Shown: piece by piece, positions 1 through 9,570 of the stretch | How the letters are laid out: every line of letters starts with the position of its first letter | Position numbering within the stretch: the stretch's first letter is position 1 | Assembly: GCF_000367365.1 (NCBI RefSeq) | Contig: NZ_BARF01000025.1 | Location: forward strand, 186,001-250,000 | Reading direction: 5' to 3' | DNA from: Streptomyces prunicolor NBRC 13075 | GTDB lineage: Bacteria > Actinomycetota > Actinomycetes > Streptomycetales > Streptomycetaceae | DNA: 64,000 bases | Position numbers and translations under genes: made by a program | Notes under the pieces: model-generated | Databases searched by the model: none | Told to the model about the DNA's origin: nothing | Seen by the model: the letters and a program-made list of their open reading frames with translations, nothing else

Positions 1-412
1 ATCGCCCTGGCGGCAGGAGAAGGGCGCGCTGTGGGACGTGGGTCCGCATGCCCTGTCCGTGTTGCTGCCGGTCCTCGGTGACGTCCGCCGGGTGGCCGCC
101 GCCGTACGGGGTCCCGGTGACACGGTCCTGCTGGTCCTGGACCACGTCGGCGGTGCGTCCAGCACGCTGACCTTGAGTCTCACCGCGCCGACCGCGGCGG
201 CGGGAGCCACCGTCGAGCTGCGCGGCGAGGCCGGGGTAACCAGCCTTCCGGACAGCTCGGGCAATGCGGTGTCCGCCCTGGTGCGGGCCGCCGACGCGCT
301 GAGCGAGGCCGTACGCACGGGCCGACCGCACCCCTGCGACGCCGTATTCGCACAACGGGTCACCGAGATCCTGGCCAAGGCCGAAGCGATGGTGGACAGC
401 GAGACTGTCTGA
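1..412 (+). CDS. Gfo/Idh/MocA-family oxidoreductase, C-terminal part (cut by window edge)
   Basis: The reading frame is open from base 2 with no start, so the gene begins upstream of the window. The visible 136 residues open with an ALWDVGPHAL stretch. This matches the conserved G-x-L-x-D-x-G-x-H segment at the start of the C-terminal substrate-binding domain of NAD(P)-dependent Gfo/Idh/MocA sugar oxidoreductases; the Rossmann half is missing. Family members oxidise or reduce sugar and cyclitol hydroxyls in the cytoplasm. The substrate cannot be inferred from this fragment. The family call is fairly safe, the function open. Confidence 0.72.
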   Translation, partial: SPWRQEKGALWDVGPHALSVLLPVLGDVRRVAAAVRGPGDTVLLVLDHVGGASSTLTLSLTAPTAAAGATVELRGEAGVTSLPDSSGNAVSALVRAADALSEAVRTGRPHPCDAVFAQRVTEILAKAEAMVDSETV

Positions 413-451
413 TCAGGAGCCGGCTCAGTCGCCGGATCGCTCACCTGATCA
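410..451. terminator. Hairpin between convergent genes
   Basis: TGATCAGG (410-417) is repeated inverted as CCTGATCA (444-451), with short inner CCGG complementarity. It lies exactly between the stop of the plus-strand oxidoreductase and the end of the minus-strand small gene, so it could serve as a bidirectional terminator. There is no T-run, as is common in streptomycetes. Confidence 0.45.
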
Positions 452-796
452 CTCGCCGCCGGGCTCGTCGTCCTCGCCGAACGGCTCGTCGCTCCACCGG
501 AACCAGGCCCGCTCCCCCTCGATGTGCAGCAGGAACTCGGGGACGGGCCCGTCCGGCGAGGTCAGCGTCACCTGCCGGCTGATCTCGTCGTAGGCCTCCT
601 CCCACCGTGCCCAGTGCCCGTCGTCGTCCGTCTTCGTCAGAGCCAGTTCGCGCGCGAAGAGCTCCTCCACGTCACCGAACGCCGGACCGGCGGTGAACTT
701 GCCCGAAAGCCAGGGGAAGTCGGCGTCGTCGATCAGGATCTCCCCGACCGGCTCCTCGCCCCTGCGCACCTGCCAGACCTCGCCGACGAATCCCAT
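449..796 (-). CDS. Small acidic conserved hypothetical protein
   Basis: This encodes about 115 residues, acidic and rich in Trp, with no signal peptide or membrane segment. I place the start at the ATG at 796 because GGAGG stands five bases upstream; the longer frame to 871 lacks such a site. The order of features is a VGEVWQVRR opening, an ILIDDADFPW stretch, and a C-terminal FLLHIEGERAWFRWSDEPF segment ending in an acidic tail. It resembles small uncharacterised streptomycete proteins, but I cannot assign a domain. It converges on the Gfo/Idh/MocA gene and follows the GNAT gene on the same strand. Confidence 0.7.
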   Translation of the reverse strand: MGFVGEVWQVRRGEEPVGEILIDDADFPWLSGKFTAGPAFGDVEELFARELALTKTDDDGHWARWEEAYDEISRQVTLTSPDGPVPEFLLHIEGERAWFRWSDEPFGEDDEPGGE

Positions 797-919
797 GCCC
801 GCCTCCATCCCGCCGTAGATCGACCTGCCGCCAGCATGGCACCCGGCACTGACAGTCGCCCCGGACCGCATCGCGAGCGGGCCGGGGCGACTGTCCTGTC
901 CGCCTACGTTCCGGCGCGC

Positions 920-1810
920 CTACTCGACGACATGGAAGTTGGCCCGCTCCCGGATGACCGGATAGCCGACCTTGGCGAAGTGCGCGGCCATCGGAAAGTT
1001 GCCCTGGTCCGTGGCAGCGGCGATGAACTCGGCGCCGCGCTCGACGAGGTAGTGGGTGCACTCGGCCAGCAGGTCGCGGGCATAGCCGTGGCCGCGCTGT
1101 TCCGGTACGACTCCGATGAAGCCGATGCAGGGGCCCGACGGATTGTGGGCCGGGATGTGGATGCCCACGAGGTCTCCCTCGGGGGTGCGGGCGACCTGCC
1201 ACCACTCGCGCGGGGACGGGCACCAGCGGAAGAAGTCGATCTCCTCCTGTGCGGCCTTCTCAACTCCCCCTTGCCGGATGGCCAGTTGGGCGTGGGCGTC
1301 GAGGGTGACGGAGTGGATACGGCGGATGGCGTCGAAGAAGACGGCGTCGTCCGGTTCGGGGGCGAAGACGAGTCGTCCGGGGCGTTCGGGCAGGCCGCAC
1401 TCCGGGGTCCACCGGTAGATGAAACGCTCGACCAGGAGGTCGTATCCGGCCGCGCGCAGCGCGGTGAAGCGTGTCTCGGCGGCGGCGCGGAGCTCGGGGT
1501 TGTCGCGCCAGCCGGCGGGGAGGTTCAGTTCCGCGCCGACGCGCCAGGGTGCGGTGCGCAGGAGTTCGGCCCCCGCCTCCGCCTCGCCCTCGATCACGTC
1601 GAAGCAGTCGATGGTGAGGGGTTCGGTGTCGTTCGGGCCGCCCCACCAGGCGCCGCGTGCGACGACCGTGCCGTCGCGCAGTGCCACCCGCTGCCAGTCG
1701 GGCCGCCAGGTCGTCAGACGGTGCGCGGCTCGGGCGCCGAGGGAGTCGGGAAGGGTGTCGAAAAGATGGGCGTCGCTCTCGTCGAGCGCGCGGATGACCA
1801 GATCGGTCAT
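920..1810 (-). CDS. GNAT-family N-acetyltransferase
   Basis: A protein of 296 residues with a C-terminal GNAT fold. The IGFIGVVPEQRGHGYARDLL segment carries the acetyl-CoA binding Q/R-x-x-G-x-G/A signature (QRGHGYA), followed by an ADQGNFPMAAHFAKVGY beta6-beta7 segment typical of the family. The N-terminal half is divergent and may be a second, degenerate GNAT domain or a substrate module. The start at 1810 is chosen because GGAGG precedes it by seven bases; the longer frame to 1879 lacks such a site. The acceptor substrate is unknown. Confidence 0.82.
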   Translation of the reverse strand: MTDLVIRALDESDAHLFDTLPDSLGARAAHRLTTWRPDWQRVALRDGTVVARGAWWGGPNDTEPLTIDCFDVIEGEAEAGAELLRTAPWRVGAELNLPAGWRDNPELRAAAETRFTALRAAGYDLLVERFIYRWTPECGLPERPGRLVFAPEPDDAVFFDAIRRIHSVTLDAHAQLAIRQGGVEKAAQEEIDFFRWCPSPREWWQVARTPEGDLVGIHIPAHNPSGPCIGFIGVVPEQRGHGYARDLLAECTHYLVERGAEFIAAATDQGNFPMAAHFAKVGYPVIRERANFHVVE

Positions 1811-1996
1811 GGGTTTTCCTCCGGGAGGGGTACTGCGTGGAGCGCTCCCGGTCAGGTCCGTCGTGTCACGCCGGGTCAACGGGGAGGGAGCGCTGGGGTG
1901 TTGTGAACCTCATGGCACTCGCCTCCTTCCGCTGGTCTCAGGGCGTGCACGCACACACTAGGAGGTTGATCTCCCGCCCGTCCAACGTATTTTCGG

Positions 1997-2031
1997 ACCG
2001 GTCCGGCGGAGCGCCACTCCGCCGGACCGGT
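1997..2031 (-). terminator. Strong hairpin terminator of the GH92 gene
   Basis: A perfect 15-bp inverted repeat (arms 1997-2011 and 2017-2031) surrounds a five-base loop, just past the stop of the minus-strand mannosidase. There is no T-run behind it on that strand. Next to it, at 2035-2057, CATCACCCGATG is directly repeated, with a third partial copy. Confidence 0.75.
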
Positions 2032-2064
2032 GCGCATCACCCGATGTACATCACCCGATGCGCA

Positions 2065-4482
2065 TCACTTCGGCAGTTGTCCCGGGTCGGTCCCCCAGCT
2101 CGTGTTCGGTTCGGTGGCGAGCCGGAAGTCCAGCCTGCCGCCCTTGAGCGTCAGGCCCGCGCCGGTCCACGCGCGCGTGAGGTCACGGCCGTCGAGCCGT
2201 ACGGCGTCGACGTACTGGTGGGTGTCGTCAGCGTCGGGGGCGGTGATGACGAGGTCCGGTCGGCCCGGCCGGTCCACGACCGCCTTCGGGAAGAGCGGGG
2301 CGCCGAGCAGCAGGTCCGCGCTGCCCGGGGTGCGCGGATAGATGCCGAGGGCGGAGAGGACGTACCAGGCGGACATGGTGCCGAGGTCGTCGTTTCCGGG
2401 CAGGCCCTTGGGGCCGGTGCCGTAGGCGGTGTCGAGGATCTGGCGGACGGTCGCCTGGGTCTTCCAGGGCTGGCCGAGGGAGTCGTAGAGCCAGGGGGCG
2501 TGGATGTCGGGCTCGTTGGTCGGGTCGTAGCGCAGCGCGTCGCCGCCCCGGACCGACCATGCGCCGTCGGCGGTGTGGAAGAAGCCGTCGAGCCGGGTGG
2601 CGGCCGTCTCGCGTCCGCCCATCGCCTCGGCCAGCCCCTGGACGTCCTGCGGGACCATCCAGACGTAGGCGGCTGCCGAGCCCTGTGCGAAGCCGAGGTC
2701 GCTCGCCGGGTTGAACGGGGTCACCCAGGAGCCGTCGAGCTTGCGGGCCTGGATGAAGCCGGTGGCGGGGTTGAAGACGTTGCTCCAGTAGGCGCCGCGT
2801 GCGGTGAAGGTCTTCGCCTCGGCGTCGCGGCCGAGCAGTTTCGCCCACTGGCCGAGGGCGGAGTCGGCGACGGCGTCCTCCAGGGTCTCGGCGGCGCCGC
2901 CCCAGCAGTGGCACGCGTCCTGGGCGGCGTAGTGGGAGGTCAAGTACTGGGCGAGGTTGGGTCGTTGGCCCACGCACTGGCCGGGGCAGCCGGCGTCCGA
3001 CAACTCGTCCGGGTTGGGGACGGTGGCCTGGTGGACGAGGGAGTCGAAGGCGCCCTCGTAGTCGAAGTTACGCACGCCCATGGCGTAGAAGGTGGCCAGG
3101 GTCGCGGCGGACGGGTCGCCCGTCATGACGTGGGTGGCCCCGCTGATGTGCACCCAGCGGTCCCAGACTCCGCCGTTCTGCTTCGCGAAGTTGTAGAGCG
3201 ACTGGGCGAAGTCGCCCGCGACGGTGGGCTTGAGGAGGGCGAGGAGCTGTATCTGGGCGCGGTACTGGTCCCAGCCGGAGAAGTTGCTGTACTGCGCCCG
3301 CTGCCCGCGCGCGAGTCGGTGGACGGCCTGGTCCATGCCCCAGTAGCGGCCGTCCTCGTCGCTGATCAGGTTGGGCTGCATGAGGGCGTGGTACAGCGCC
3401 GTGTAGAAGGTCTGGCGGCGTGCGGGGGTGCCGCCGTCGACGCGTACGGTGCTCAGTTCGCGGTCCCAGGCGCGGGCACCGGCCTTCGCCACGTCGGCCA
3501 CGCGCGCGTGCGGGGCGATCTCCTGGCGCAGGTTGGACTCGGCTCCCCCGAGGCTGACGTAGGAGATGCCGATCCGCATGTGGACATCGTTGTCAGAGGC
3601 GGTGTCGAAGCCGACCCAGCCACCGGAACCGCGTCCCGCGCGGTCGGCGCCGGTGGCGTATCCCTCGCCTCCGGAGGCGGTCGTCGAGCCGGGTGACACC
3701 GTGCTGTCGTGCCAGGTACCGACGGAGGAGAAGGCGCGGTCGAAGGAGGCGCTGAAGTAGAGCTTGTAGTAGCTCTTGCGGTTGTTGACGCCGCCGTTGG
3801 CGCGGCGCCCGCAGAAGGCGCCCGTATACACCCAGCCGGTCACCTTCTGGTGGGCGGTGTCGATGTCGACGTGTGCGTCCTGGCTGCCGTTGAGGGAGTT
3901 GGAGACGCGGAAGAGCAGGCTCGCCGGGCGGTCGGCGGGGAAGGTGAAGTCGGCGACTCCGGCGCGCTTGCTGACGGCCAGGTCGGCGGTGGCGCCGGAG
4001 GCGAGGCCGAGGGTGTAGCGGCCGGGGGTGGCCTTCTCGTCGGCGTGCGAGAAGTTCGACGCGTAGACGGCGTCCTTGGTGTCGGCCGAGGGCGACGAGG
4101 TGACGTCGCCGACGAACGGCATGATCGGTACGTCGCCCGCCGCGCCGGGGTTGCAGCCCGCGCCGTTGACGTGGGTGAGGCTCAGACCGCGGATGCGGGT
4201 GGCGCCGTACTCGTACCCGTTGGCGGCGCCCGTGCTGGTCTGGTCGCCGGTGGTGCTGGTCGGGGACCAGGCGATCATGCCGTACGGGAGGGTGGCGCCG
4301 GGGTAGGTGTTGCCGCCGTTGCTGGAGCCGATCAGCGGGTCGACGAGCGAGGACGGCCGGACGGACGGTACGGCCGCCGCGACGGCGGGGAGCGGGGCGG
4401 ACGCGGCGAGCGCGGAGGTGACCGCCACGGCCGCGACTCTGACACCGAACCGTCTTGCTGTGCCGAGGAGTTGGTGACGCAT
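2065..4482 (-). CDS. Secreted GH92 alpha-mannosidase
   Basis: A protein of 805 residues with a Sec-type signal peptide (basic RR at about 10-11, then an Ala-rich core to about residue 36). The mature start, VDPLIGSSNGGNTYPGATLP, is the hallmark of glycoside hydrolase family 92, as are the HCWGGAAETLEDA block and GNDDLGTMSAWYVLSALG near the C-terminus, which carries the paired Asp general-base candidates. GH92 enzymes are calcium-dependent exo-acting alpha-mannosidases that trim mannans and N-glycans. Length is usual for the family. It is divergent from the GH64 glucanase, and the shared region holds a LacI-like palindrome and three phased repeats. Linkage specificity cannot be read from sequence. 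Confidence 0.92.
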   Translation of the reverse strand: MRHQLLGTARRFGVRVAAVAVTSALAASAPLPAVAAAVPSVRPSSLVDPLIGSSNGGNTYPGATLPYGMIAWSPTSTTGDQTSTGAANGYEYGATRIRGLSLTHVNGAGCNPGAAGDVPIMPFVGDVTSSPSADTKDAVYASNFSHADEKATPGRYTLGLASGATADLAVSKRAGVADFTFPADRPASLLFRVSNSLNGSQDAHVDIDTAHQKVTGWVYTGAFCGRRANGGVNNRKSYYKLYFSASFDRAFSSVGTWHDSTVSPGSTTASGGEGYATGADRAGRGSGGWVGFDTASDNDVHMRIGISYVSLGGAESNLRQEIAPHARVADVAKAGARAWDRELSTVRVDGGTPARRQTFYTALYHALMQPNLISDEDGRYWGMDQAVHRLARGQRAQYSNFSGWDQYRAQIQLLALLKPTVAGDFAQSLYNFAKQNGGVWDRWVHISGATHVMTGDPSAATLATFYAMGVRNFDYEGAFDSLVHQATVPNPDELSDAGCPGQCVGQRPNLAQYLTSHYAAQDACHCWGGAAETLEDAVADSALGQWAKLLGRDAEAKTFTARGAYWSNVFNPATGFIQARKLDGSWVTPFNPASDLGFAQGSAAAYVWMVPQDVQGLAEAMGGRETAATRLDGFFHTADGAWSVRGGDALRYDPTNEPDIHAPWLYDSLGQPWKTQATVRQILDTAYGTGPKGLPGNDDLGTMSAWYVLSALGIYPRTPGSADLLLGAPLFPKAVVDRPGRPDLVITAPDADDTHQYVDAVRLDGRDLTRAWTGAGLTLKGGRLDFRLATEPNTSWGTDPGQLPK

Positions 4483-4632
4483 GCGTCAGGTCGCCTTTCG
4501 AGGAAGGGACGAGGAAGGGACAGGGAGACGGAAAAAGACAGGGGGTGTCGTGAGGCTAGGAGGTCGGGCGATGGGAGGGAAGAGGAGCCCGGATACGGGT
4601 GATGAAGCACAGGTGAACGCTTCGTCGGGCGC

Positions 4633-4660
4633 TTAAGTGATCCTTAAGTGCGGGTTAAGT
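4633..4660. promoter_or_regulatory. Three TTAAGT direct repeats with 11-bp period
   Basis: TTAAGT starts at 4633, 4644 and 4655, exactly one helical turn apart. Phased 11-bp direct repeats are typical of OmpR/PhoB-type response-regulator sites in actinomycetes, though the motif does not match the PHO-box consensus. The array lies 150 bp upstream of the GH92 start. The regulator is unknown. Confidence 0.5.
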
Positions 4661-4776
4661 CACCCATCTCACCACGTCTGCGCAGGTCAGCGCGGTGACA
4701 GCTTCGTGCAGAACCGTTGGCCCAGCCCGCGGTCCTGCGTAACATCGGGCCCCGGCGGCGGTGCCGACACACGCTG

Positions 4777-4790
4777 TGAGAGCGCTCTCA
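4777..4790. promoter_or_regulatory. LacI-type operator upstream of GH64 gene 1
   Basis: TGAGAGCGCTCTCA is a perfect 14-bp palindrome with the central CG typical of LacI/GalR operators. It differs by only one base pair per half from the cellobiose-regulator (CebR) site TGGGAGCGCTCCCA. It ends 54 bp before the GH64 start at 4845. An identical copy sits at 20107-20120 before the second GH64 gene. No LacI-family gene is present in the window. Confidence 0.72.
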
Positions 4791-4844
4791 ATGTGTCGGC
4801 ACCGTTCGCTTCGAACAGCCCGACTCGTCCGGAGGTCCCCCCAC

Positions 4845-6056
4845 ATGACTCCCCCGACTGCCCGCCATCAGCGCACGCTCGGCCGGCGCAAGCTGCTCTT
4901 CGCCCTCGGTGGCGCGGCGGTGGCCGCTCCCGCCCTCGCGGCACTCGCACCGCACGCCCTCGCGGACACAAAGTCCATGGAGACCAGCGCACTTGAGGCC
5001 GGTGCGCTTCCGTTGACGCTGGTCAACAACAGCGGTTCGTTCGACAACGCGAACGTGCACGTCTACATCGTCGGAAACGTGGACGGCAAGCAGGTGCGGG
5101 TCACTCCCGACGGGACGATCGCGCCGATCGCGCTCTCGGACAACGGCGCCGACGGTTTCACCGACTACGCGATCAGCCTCAACTCCGGTGCGGAGACGAC
5201 GATTTCGCTCCCGTACCTGTCGGGCCGCATCTATGTGTCGCTCGGCGCGAAGCTCAAGTTCAAGGCCGTGGCGGACGGCAACGGCAACCCGGCCCTGCAG
5301 TACCCGGCCGGCTGGGTGACCTCCGACCCCAACTACGAAGTCCTGCACGACTGCGCCGAGTTCACCCACAACGCGTCCGGGATGTTCTGCAACACGACGA
5401 TGGTCGACATGTTCAGCGTGCCGCTGAGCATCCGGCTGACCGGCGCGCAGGACCAGACGACGGGCACCCTGCGCGACGGCGGACGATCGTCGGTCTTCGA
5501 CGCGATACGGAAGGTCGAGGCGTTCGCCCCGCTGATCGTGAGCGACACGCGGGTGATCGCGCCCGGGCACGGGCTGGACGCGGGTCTGTTCGCCGCGGAC
5601 TACTTCGCGCCGTACATCGACGAGGTGTGGAGCACCTACACCGGCAAGGACCTCACCGTCACCACCAACGCGGGTGCCTTCACCGGGCGGGTGCGCGCCG
5701 GCCAGTTCGCCTTCACCGGCCCGGCCTCGGTCTCGTTCGCGAAGCCGTCGACGCGGGACGTGCTGTTCTGCGACGGCAACCTGGCCGCCCCGAACGACGG
5801 CACCACGGGCCCGGTCGCGGCCGTCCTCGGCGCCGGTTTCAACCGCTCGACGCTCCTGTCGAACCCCGCCCAGCCGACCACCGACGCGTCGGGCTTCTAC
5901 GCCACCGACCTCACGAACCACTACGCGAAGGCGGTCCACGCGGCCACCGCCGACGGCAAGGCGTACGGCTTCGCCTTCGACGACGTGGCGGACTTCGCGT
6001 CGTACGTCCAGGACACGGCGCCCACGGGGATACGGCTGACGCTCACGCCGTTCTAG
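4845..6056 (+). CDS. Secreted GH64 beta-1,3-glucanase (copy 1)
   Basis: A protein of 403 residues. The N-terminus has a twin-arginine signature (GRRKLLF at 13-19) before a hydrophobic stretch and an Ala-x-Ala cleavage site near 41, suggesting Tat or Sec export. The body matches GH64 laminaripentaose-producing glucanases: Glu172 and Asp188, 16 residues apart, correspond in spacing to the catalytic pair known for that family, followed by VDMFSVPLS. There is no carbohydrate-binding module. The ATG at 4845 is chosen because GGAGG lies nine bases upstream and the signal peptide follows it. It probably cleaves fungal or algal beta-1,3-glucan outside the cell. Confidence 0.92.
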   Translation: MTPPTARHQRTLGRRKLLFALGGAAVAAPALAALAPHALADTKSMETSALEAGALPLTLVNNSGSFDNANVHVYIVGNVDGKQVRVTPDGTIAPIALSDNGADGFTDYAISLNSGAETTISLPYLSGRIYVSLGAKLKFKAVADGNGNPALQYPAGWVTSDPNYEVLHDCAEFTHNASGMFCNTTMVDMFSVPLSIRLTGAQDQTTGTLRDGGRSSVFDAIRKVEAFAPLIVSDTRVIAPGHGLDAGLFAADYFAPYIDEVWSTYTGKDLTVTTNAGAFTGRVRAGQFAFTGPASVSFAKPSTRDVLFCDGNLAAPNDGTTGPVAAVLGAGFNRSTLLSNPAQPTTDASGFYATDLTNHYAKAVHAATADGKAYGFAFDDVADFASYVQDTAPTGIRLTLTPF

Positions 6057-6100
6057 GTGCTCGGCGTGCGGGGCCGGTCCCTCCGTAGGAGCGTGGTGGG

Positions 6101-7219
6101 GTGGGAAAGGTGCGCGTGCCGTCGTTCCGCCGGGTCCGGGAGCCGGCCCGGCGGGGGTGGCTTCGGGGCGCGCCTGCGCCGGGGTGGGTGCGGTTGCTGC
6201 CGTGGGTACTGGTGGTGGGTGTGGGCGTGGCGACGCTGGTCAGCCCGCACTCGCTCGACATCGGCTTTCTGCTGGGCGCCATTCCACCGCTGGCCGGGCT
6301 GTCGTACGGGCCGCTCGCGACCGCGCTGCTCGGCGCGGCCACGGTCGCCCTGCTGACCGTGCCGGCGTTCCATCTCAACGATCCCGGCCAGACCGATCTG
6401 CTGACGATCCTGTTCGTCGCGGTGCTGAGCGTGTTCGTGTCCTTCGTCCGCAGTCGCCGTGATGCCCAGCTGGACCTGGAGCGCACGGTCGCCGAGGCCG
6501 CGCAGCGGGCCGTCGTGCCGCCGTTGCCGGAGCGGGTGGGGCCGGTGGGGTGCGTGGGGCTGTACCGGGCGGCGCAGCGCGGGACGCTGGTCGGCGGGGA
6601 CTTCTTCGACGTGCGGGACGGGCCGTACGGCGTGCGGGCGGTCATGGGTGATGTGCAGGGGCACGGGCTGTCGGCCGTCGCGACGGTGGCGTCGCTGCTG
6701 GGGGCGTTCCGGGAGGCGGTGCTCGACCTGCCGGACCTGGAGGCGGTCGCGGCGCGGCTGGACCGGCGGCTGGTGGTGGACTCGGCGCGGTCGGCGCACG
6801 CGGAGCTGTTCGCCACGGCACTGCTGCTGGAGTTCACGGCGGACGCGGGTGCGGTGCGGATCGTGGCCTGCGGACATCCGTCGCCGGTGCTGCTGCGCGC
6901 GGGACGGGTCACGGAGATCGACGTCGAGGCGTGGACGCCGCTCGGTCTCGGGCTGTCCGACGCCGGTCCACTGAGCGGGGTGAACGTCCGACTGCGGCCC
7001 GGGGACCGGCTGTTCCTCGCCTCCGACGGGGTGTGGGAGGCGAGGAACACGGGCGGTTCCTTCTATCCCCTCGTCGAGCGACTGACCCAACTCGCCGACC
7101 ACGAACCGCCCTTGATGACGGAGCTGGTGTGGGCCGACCTGCTGCGCCACTCACCGGAGATCCGGGACGATGTGACGATGCTCGTGCTGACGACCGGGGC
7201 ACGCCCGTTCAACAGTTGA
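6101..7219 (+). CDS. Membrane-anchored PP2C/SpoIIE-type serine phosphatase
   Basis: A protein of 372 residues. Roughly residues 29-110 hold three or four hydrophobic segments, followed by an arginine-rich linker and a SpoIIE/RsbU-like PP2C domain. Metal-binding motifs are visible: VGGDFFDV, VMGDVQGHG, and DDVTMLVL near the end. Such proteins dephosphorylate anti-sigma-factor antagonists in streptomycete stress signalling. There is no PAS, GAF or kinase domain, so sensing would be through the membrane part. It starts at GTG 6101 behind GGAG and lies 44 bp after GH64 copy 1, with no sign of functional linkage. Confidence 0.88.
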   Translation: MGKVRVPSFRRVREPARRGWLRGAPAPGWVRLLPWVLVVGVGVATLVSPHSLDIGFLLGAIPPLAGLSYGPLATALLGAATVALLTVPAFHLNDPGQTDLLTILFVAVLSVFVSFVRSRRDAQLDLERTVAEAAQRAVVPPLPERVGPVGCVGLYRAAQRGTLVGGDFFDVRDGPYGVRAVMGDVQGHGLSAVATVASLLGAFREAVLDLPDLEAVAARLDRRLVVDSARSAHAELFATALLLEFTADAGAVRIVACGHPSPVLLRAGRVTEIDVEAWTPLGLGLSDAGPLSGVNVRLRPGDRLFLASDGVWEARNTGGSFYPLVERLTQLADHEPPLMTELVWADLLRHSPEIRDDVTMLVLTTGARPFNS

Positions 7220-7241
7220 GACGCCGTACGGGAGTTGAGGC

Positions 7242-9491
7242 TCACGCCTGCTGTTCGTGATCGCCCTCGGCGTCGATGTGCGGCAGGATCCGGTCCAGGA
7301 ATCGGGGTGTCCACCACGCGTGCCGACCCAGCAGGGTCATGACCGCGGGCACCATCAGCAGCCGTACGACCGTGGCGTCGATCAGCACGCTGACGGCCAG
7401 GCCGAGGCCGAGCATCTTGACCACGATGTTGTCGCTGACGACGAAGGCCGCGAAGACGCTGACCATGATCAGCGCGGCGCAGGTGATGACGCGCGCGGTG
7501 ATCTCCAGGGCGTGGGCGACCGACGCCTCGGCGTCGCCGGTGCGCAGCCAGGCCTCGTGGACGCGGGAGAGCAGGAAGATCTCGTAGTCCATGCTCAGGC
7601 CGAAAATGATCGCGAACATCATCATCGGGACGTAGCTCTCGATGGGGACCTTGCCGGAGACGCCCAGCGCGGGGCCGCCCCAGCCCCACTGGAAGACGGC
7701 GACGACGACGCCGTAGGAGGCGGCGATGGAGAGCACGTTGAGGACGGCGGCCTTGAGAGCGACGAGGAGGCCGCGGAAGACGGCGAGGATGATCAGGAAG
7801 GCCAGCGCGACCACCACGCCGATGATCAGGGGCAGCCGGTTCGACACGATGTCGCGGAAGTCGACCTGGGCTGCGGTGGTGCCGGTGACGTAGCCCTTGG
7901 CGGAGGTGCCGGAGACCGCGTCCGGGAGGGTGTTGTGGACGAGCCGGTTGGTGAGGTCGGTGGTGTCGGCGCTCTGCGGGGACTGCTTGGAGTAGACGGT
8001 GCCGACGAGGACGTCACCGTCCTTGGTGGTCGTCAGCGGGGTTACCTTGGCGGCACCCTGCACCCCGTCGAGGGTCTTCTGGGCCTGGCTGGAGAGGGTC
8101 GAGCGCTGGGAGGTCGGGACGCCTGTCTGGTCGATGACGATGGTGAGCGGGCCGTTGGAGCCGGGGCCGAAGGCGTCGGTCATCAGGTCGAAGGCGCGGC
8201 GGTCCGTGAACGAGGTGGGGTCGGCGCCGTCGCCGATGTGGCCGAGTTGGAGCGAGAACACCGGGATGGCGAGGACGACCACGGCCGCGACGCCGGCCGC
8301 GAGGAACGTCCACGGCCGGTGCTCCACGCGCTGCGCGTACCGGTGCCAGGTGCCCGTGGGCTCGGTGCCCGGCGCGGCGTCGGTCTCGGCGACCGGGCGG
8401 CGCACCCGGTAGCGGTCGATCCGCTTGCCGAGGAGCCCGAGCAGGGCGGGTACGAGGGTGAGCGCGCCGATGACCGCCGACACGACCGTCACGGCGGCCG
8501 CGAGCCCGAGTTTGCCGATGAAGGGCACACCGGACACGAACAGTCCGGCCAGCGCGATGATCACCGTGCAGCCCGAGACGAGTACCGCACGGCCACTGGT
8601 CGCCGTGGCCTGTCCGGCGGCGCTCACCGGATCGGAGCCGTTCATGAGGTTCTGCCGGTGCCGGGTGATGAGGAACAGGGCGTAGTCGATGCCGACCCCG
8701 ATACCGATCATCGTCGCGAGGGTCGGTGACACCGTCGCGAAGGTGAACGCCGCCGCCAGCAGTCCGAGGCACGCGAGTCCGCCGATCACGCTGATCAGCG
8801 CGGTCACCAGAGGCATCGCGGCGGCGACCACGCTCCCGAAGCCGATCAGCAGGACGACGATCGCCACGGCGAACCCGATGAGTTCGCTGATCCGGTCGTC
8901 GGCGGCGGGCCGGGCCAGTTCGCCGAGCGGTCCGCCGTACTCGACCTGGGCGCCGGCCGCGCGCAGCGACTTCACGGAGGTGTCGACGCCGTGGAGGTAG
9001 CCGTCGCCGAGGGTGGACGGCTGAACGTCGAAGCGGATGGTGATGTACGCGGTCTTCGCGTCGGAGGAGAGGGGGCCGACGTTCGGGCCGGTGGACGTCG
9101 GTGGCTGCGTTCCGGGCTGTGGCAGCGGGTTCTGCACCGACAGGACGTGCGGGAGTTTCTGCAGGTCGCCGACGGTCTCGGACATCTGCGAGTTCAGGGA
9201 GGTGAGCTGCTTGTCCTTGTCGTGCAGGACGATCTGGCTGCTGTAGCCGCCGGCCGCCGGGTCGTGCTCCTTGAGGACCTGCAAACCGTGCTGGGACTGG
9301 ACCCCGGACAGCGAGAAGTCGTCCGAATAGTCGCCCCCGAAGGACCTGTTGAGGACCTGGAGCGCGGCCAGCGCGACGAGCCAGGCGACGATGACGATCA
9401 CGAAGTGCCGGGCACACCACTCCCCCAGCCGCCGCAGCACCCCCTTGGCAGCCGTCCGGCCGTCCCCTGCGTTGGATTCCGTGGGCGCCAT
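7242..9491 (-). CDS. MMPL/RND-family membrane transporter
   Basis: A protein of 749 residues in the typical duplicated MMPL layout: a first membrane helix at about 30-50, an extracytoplasmic loop, a helix bundle at about 200-370, then a second helix (about 395-415), second loop and second bundle (about 550-730). [13 protein letters not shown] stretch in helix 4 and its counterpart [12 protein letters not shown] in the second half carry the conserved Asp-Tyr proton-relay pairs. Members export lipids, pigments or drugs using the proton gradient. No dedicated regulator or biosynthetic gene adjoins it, so the substrate is unknown. Confidence 0.9.
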   Translation of the reverse strand: MAPTESNAGDGRTAAKGVLRRLGEWCARHFVIVIVAWLVALAALQVLNRSFGGDYSDDFSLSGVQSQHGLQVLKEHDPAAGGYSSQIVLHDKDKQLTSLNSQMSETVGDLQKLPHVLSVQNPLPQPGTQPPTSTGPNVGPLSSDAKTAYITIRFDVQPSTLGDGYLHGVDTSVKSLRAAGAQVEYGGPLGELARPAADDRISELIGFAVAIVVLLIGFGSVVAAAMPLVTALISVIGGLACLGLLAAAFTFATVSPTLATMIGIGVGIDYALFLITRHRQNLMNGSDPVSAAGQATATSGRAVLVSGCTVIIALAGLFVSGVPFIGKLGLAAAVTVVSAVIGALTLVPALLGLLGKRIDRYRVRRPVAETDAAPGTEPTGTWHRYAQRVEHRPWTFLAAGVAAVVVLAIPVFSLQLGHIGDGADPTSFTDRRAFDLMTDAFGPGSNGPLTIVIDQTGVPTSQRSTLSSQAQKTLDGVQGAAKVTPLTTTKDGDVLVGTVYSKQSPQSADTTDLTNRLVHNTLPDAVSGTSAKGYVTGTTAAQVDFRDIVSNRLPLIIGVVVALAFLIILAVFRGLLVALKAAVLNVLSIAASYGVVVAVFQWGWGGPALGVSGKVPIESYVPMMMFAIIFGLSMDYEIFLLSRVHEAWLRTGDAEASVAHALEITARVITCAALIMVSVFAAFVVSDNIVVKMLGLGLAVSVLIDATVVRLLMVPAVMTLLGRHAWWTPRFLDRILPHIDAEGDHEQQA

Positions 9492-9570
9492 GGCCTCGGC
9501 CTTTTCCGCCGGGTGACATTTCCGACATCCCCATTAGACGCCTACGGGATCACTCCGGCATCTCGGACTC

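Larger units (their letters stand above)
4483..4844. other. Divergent intergenic region between GH92 and GH64
   Basis: These 362 bases contain no credible gene. They hold three TTAAGT repeats spaced 11 bp apart (4633-4660), and a 14-bp palindrome (4777-4790) nested in a longer inverted repeat with arms 4761-4771 and 4792-4802. They should contain the promoters of both secreted-enzyme genes. Confidence 0.7.

Noticed and set aside
524..1906. Long opposite-strand frames such as 524-1906, 1837-3696 and 7257-8729 as genes
   Set aside because: They mirror real genes on the other strand, have Gly/Arg/Val-rich composition expected from high-GC shadow frames, and contain no domain.
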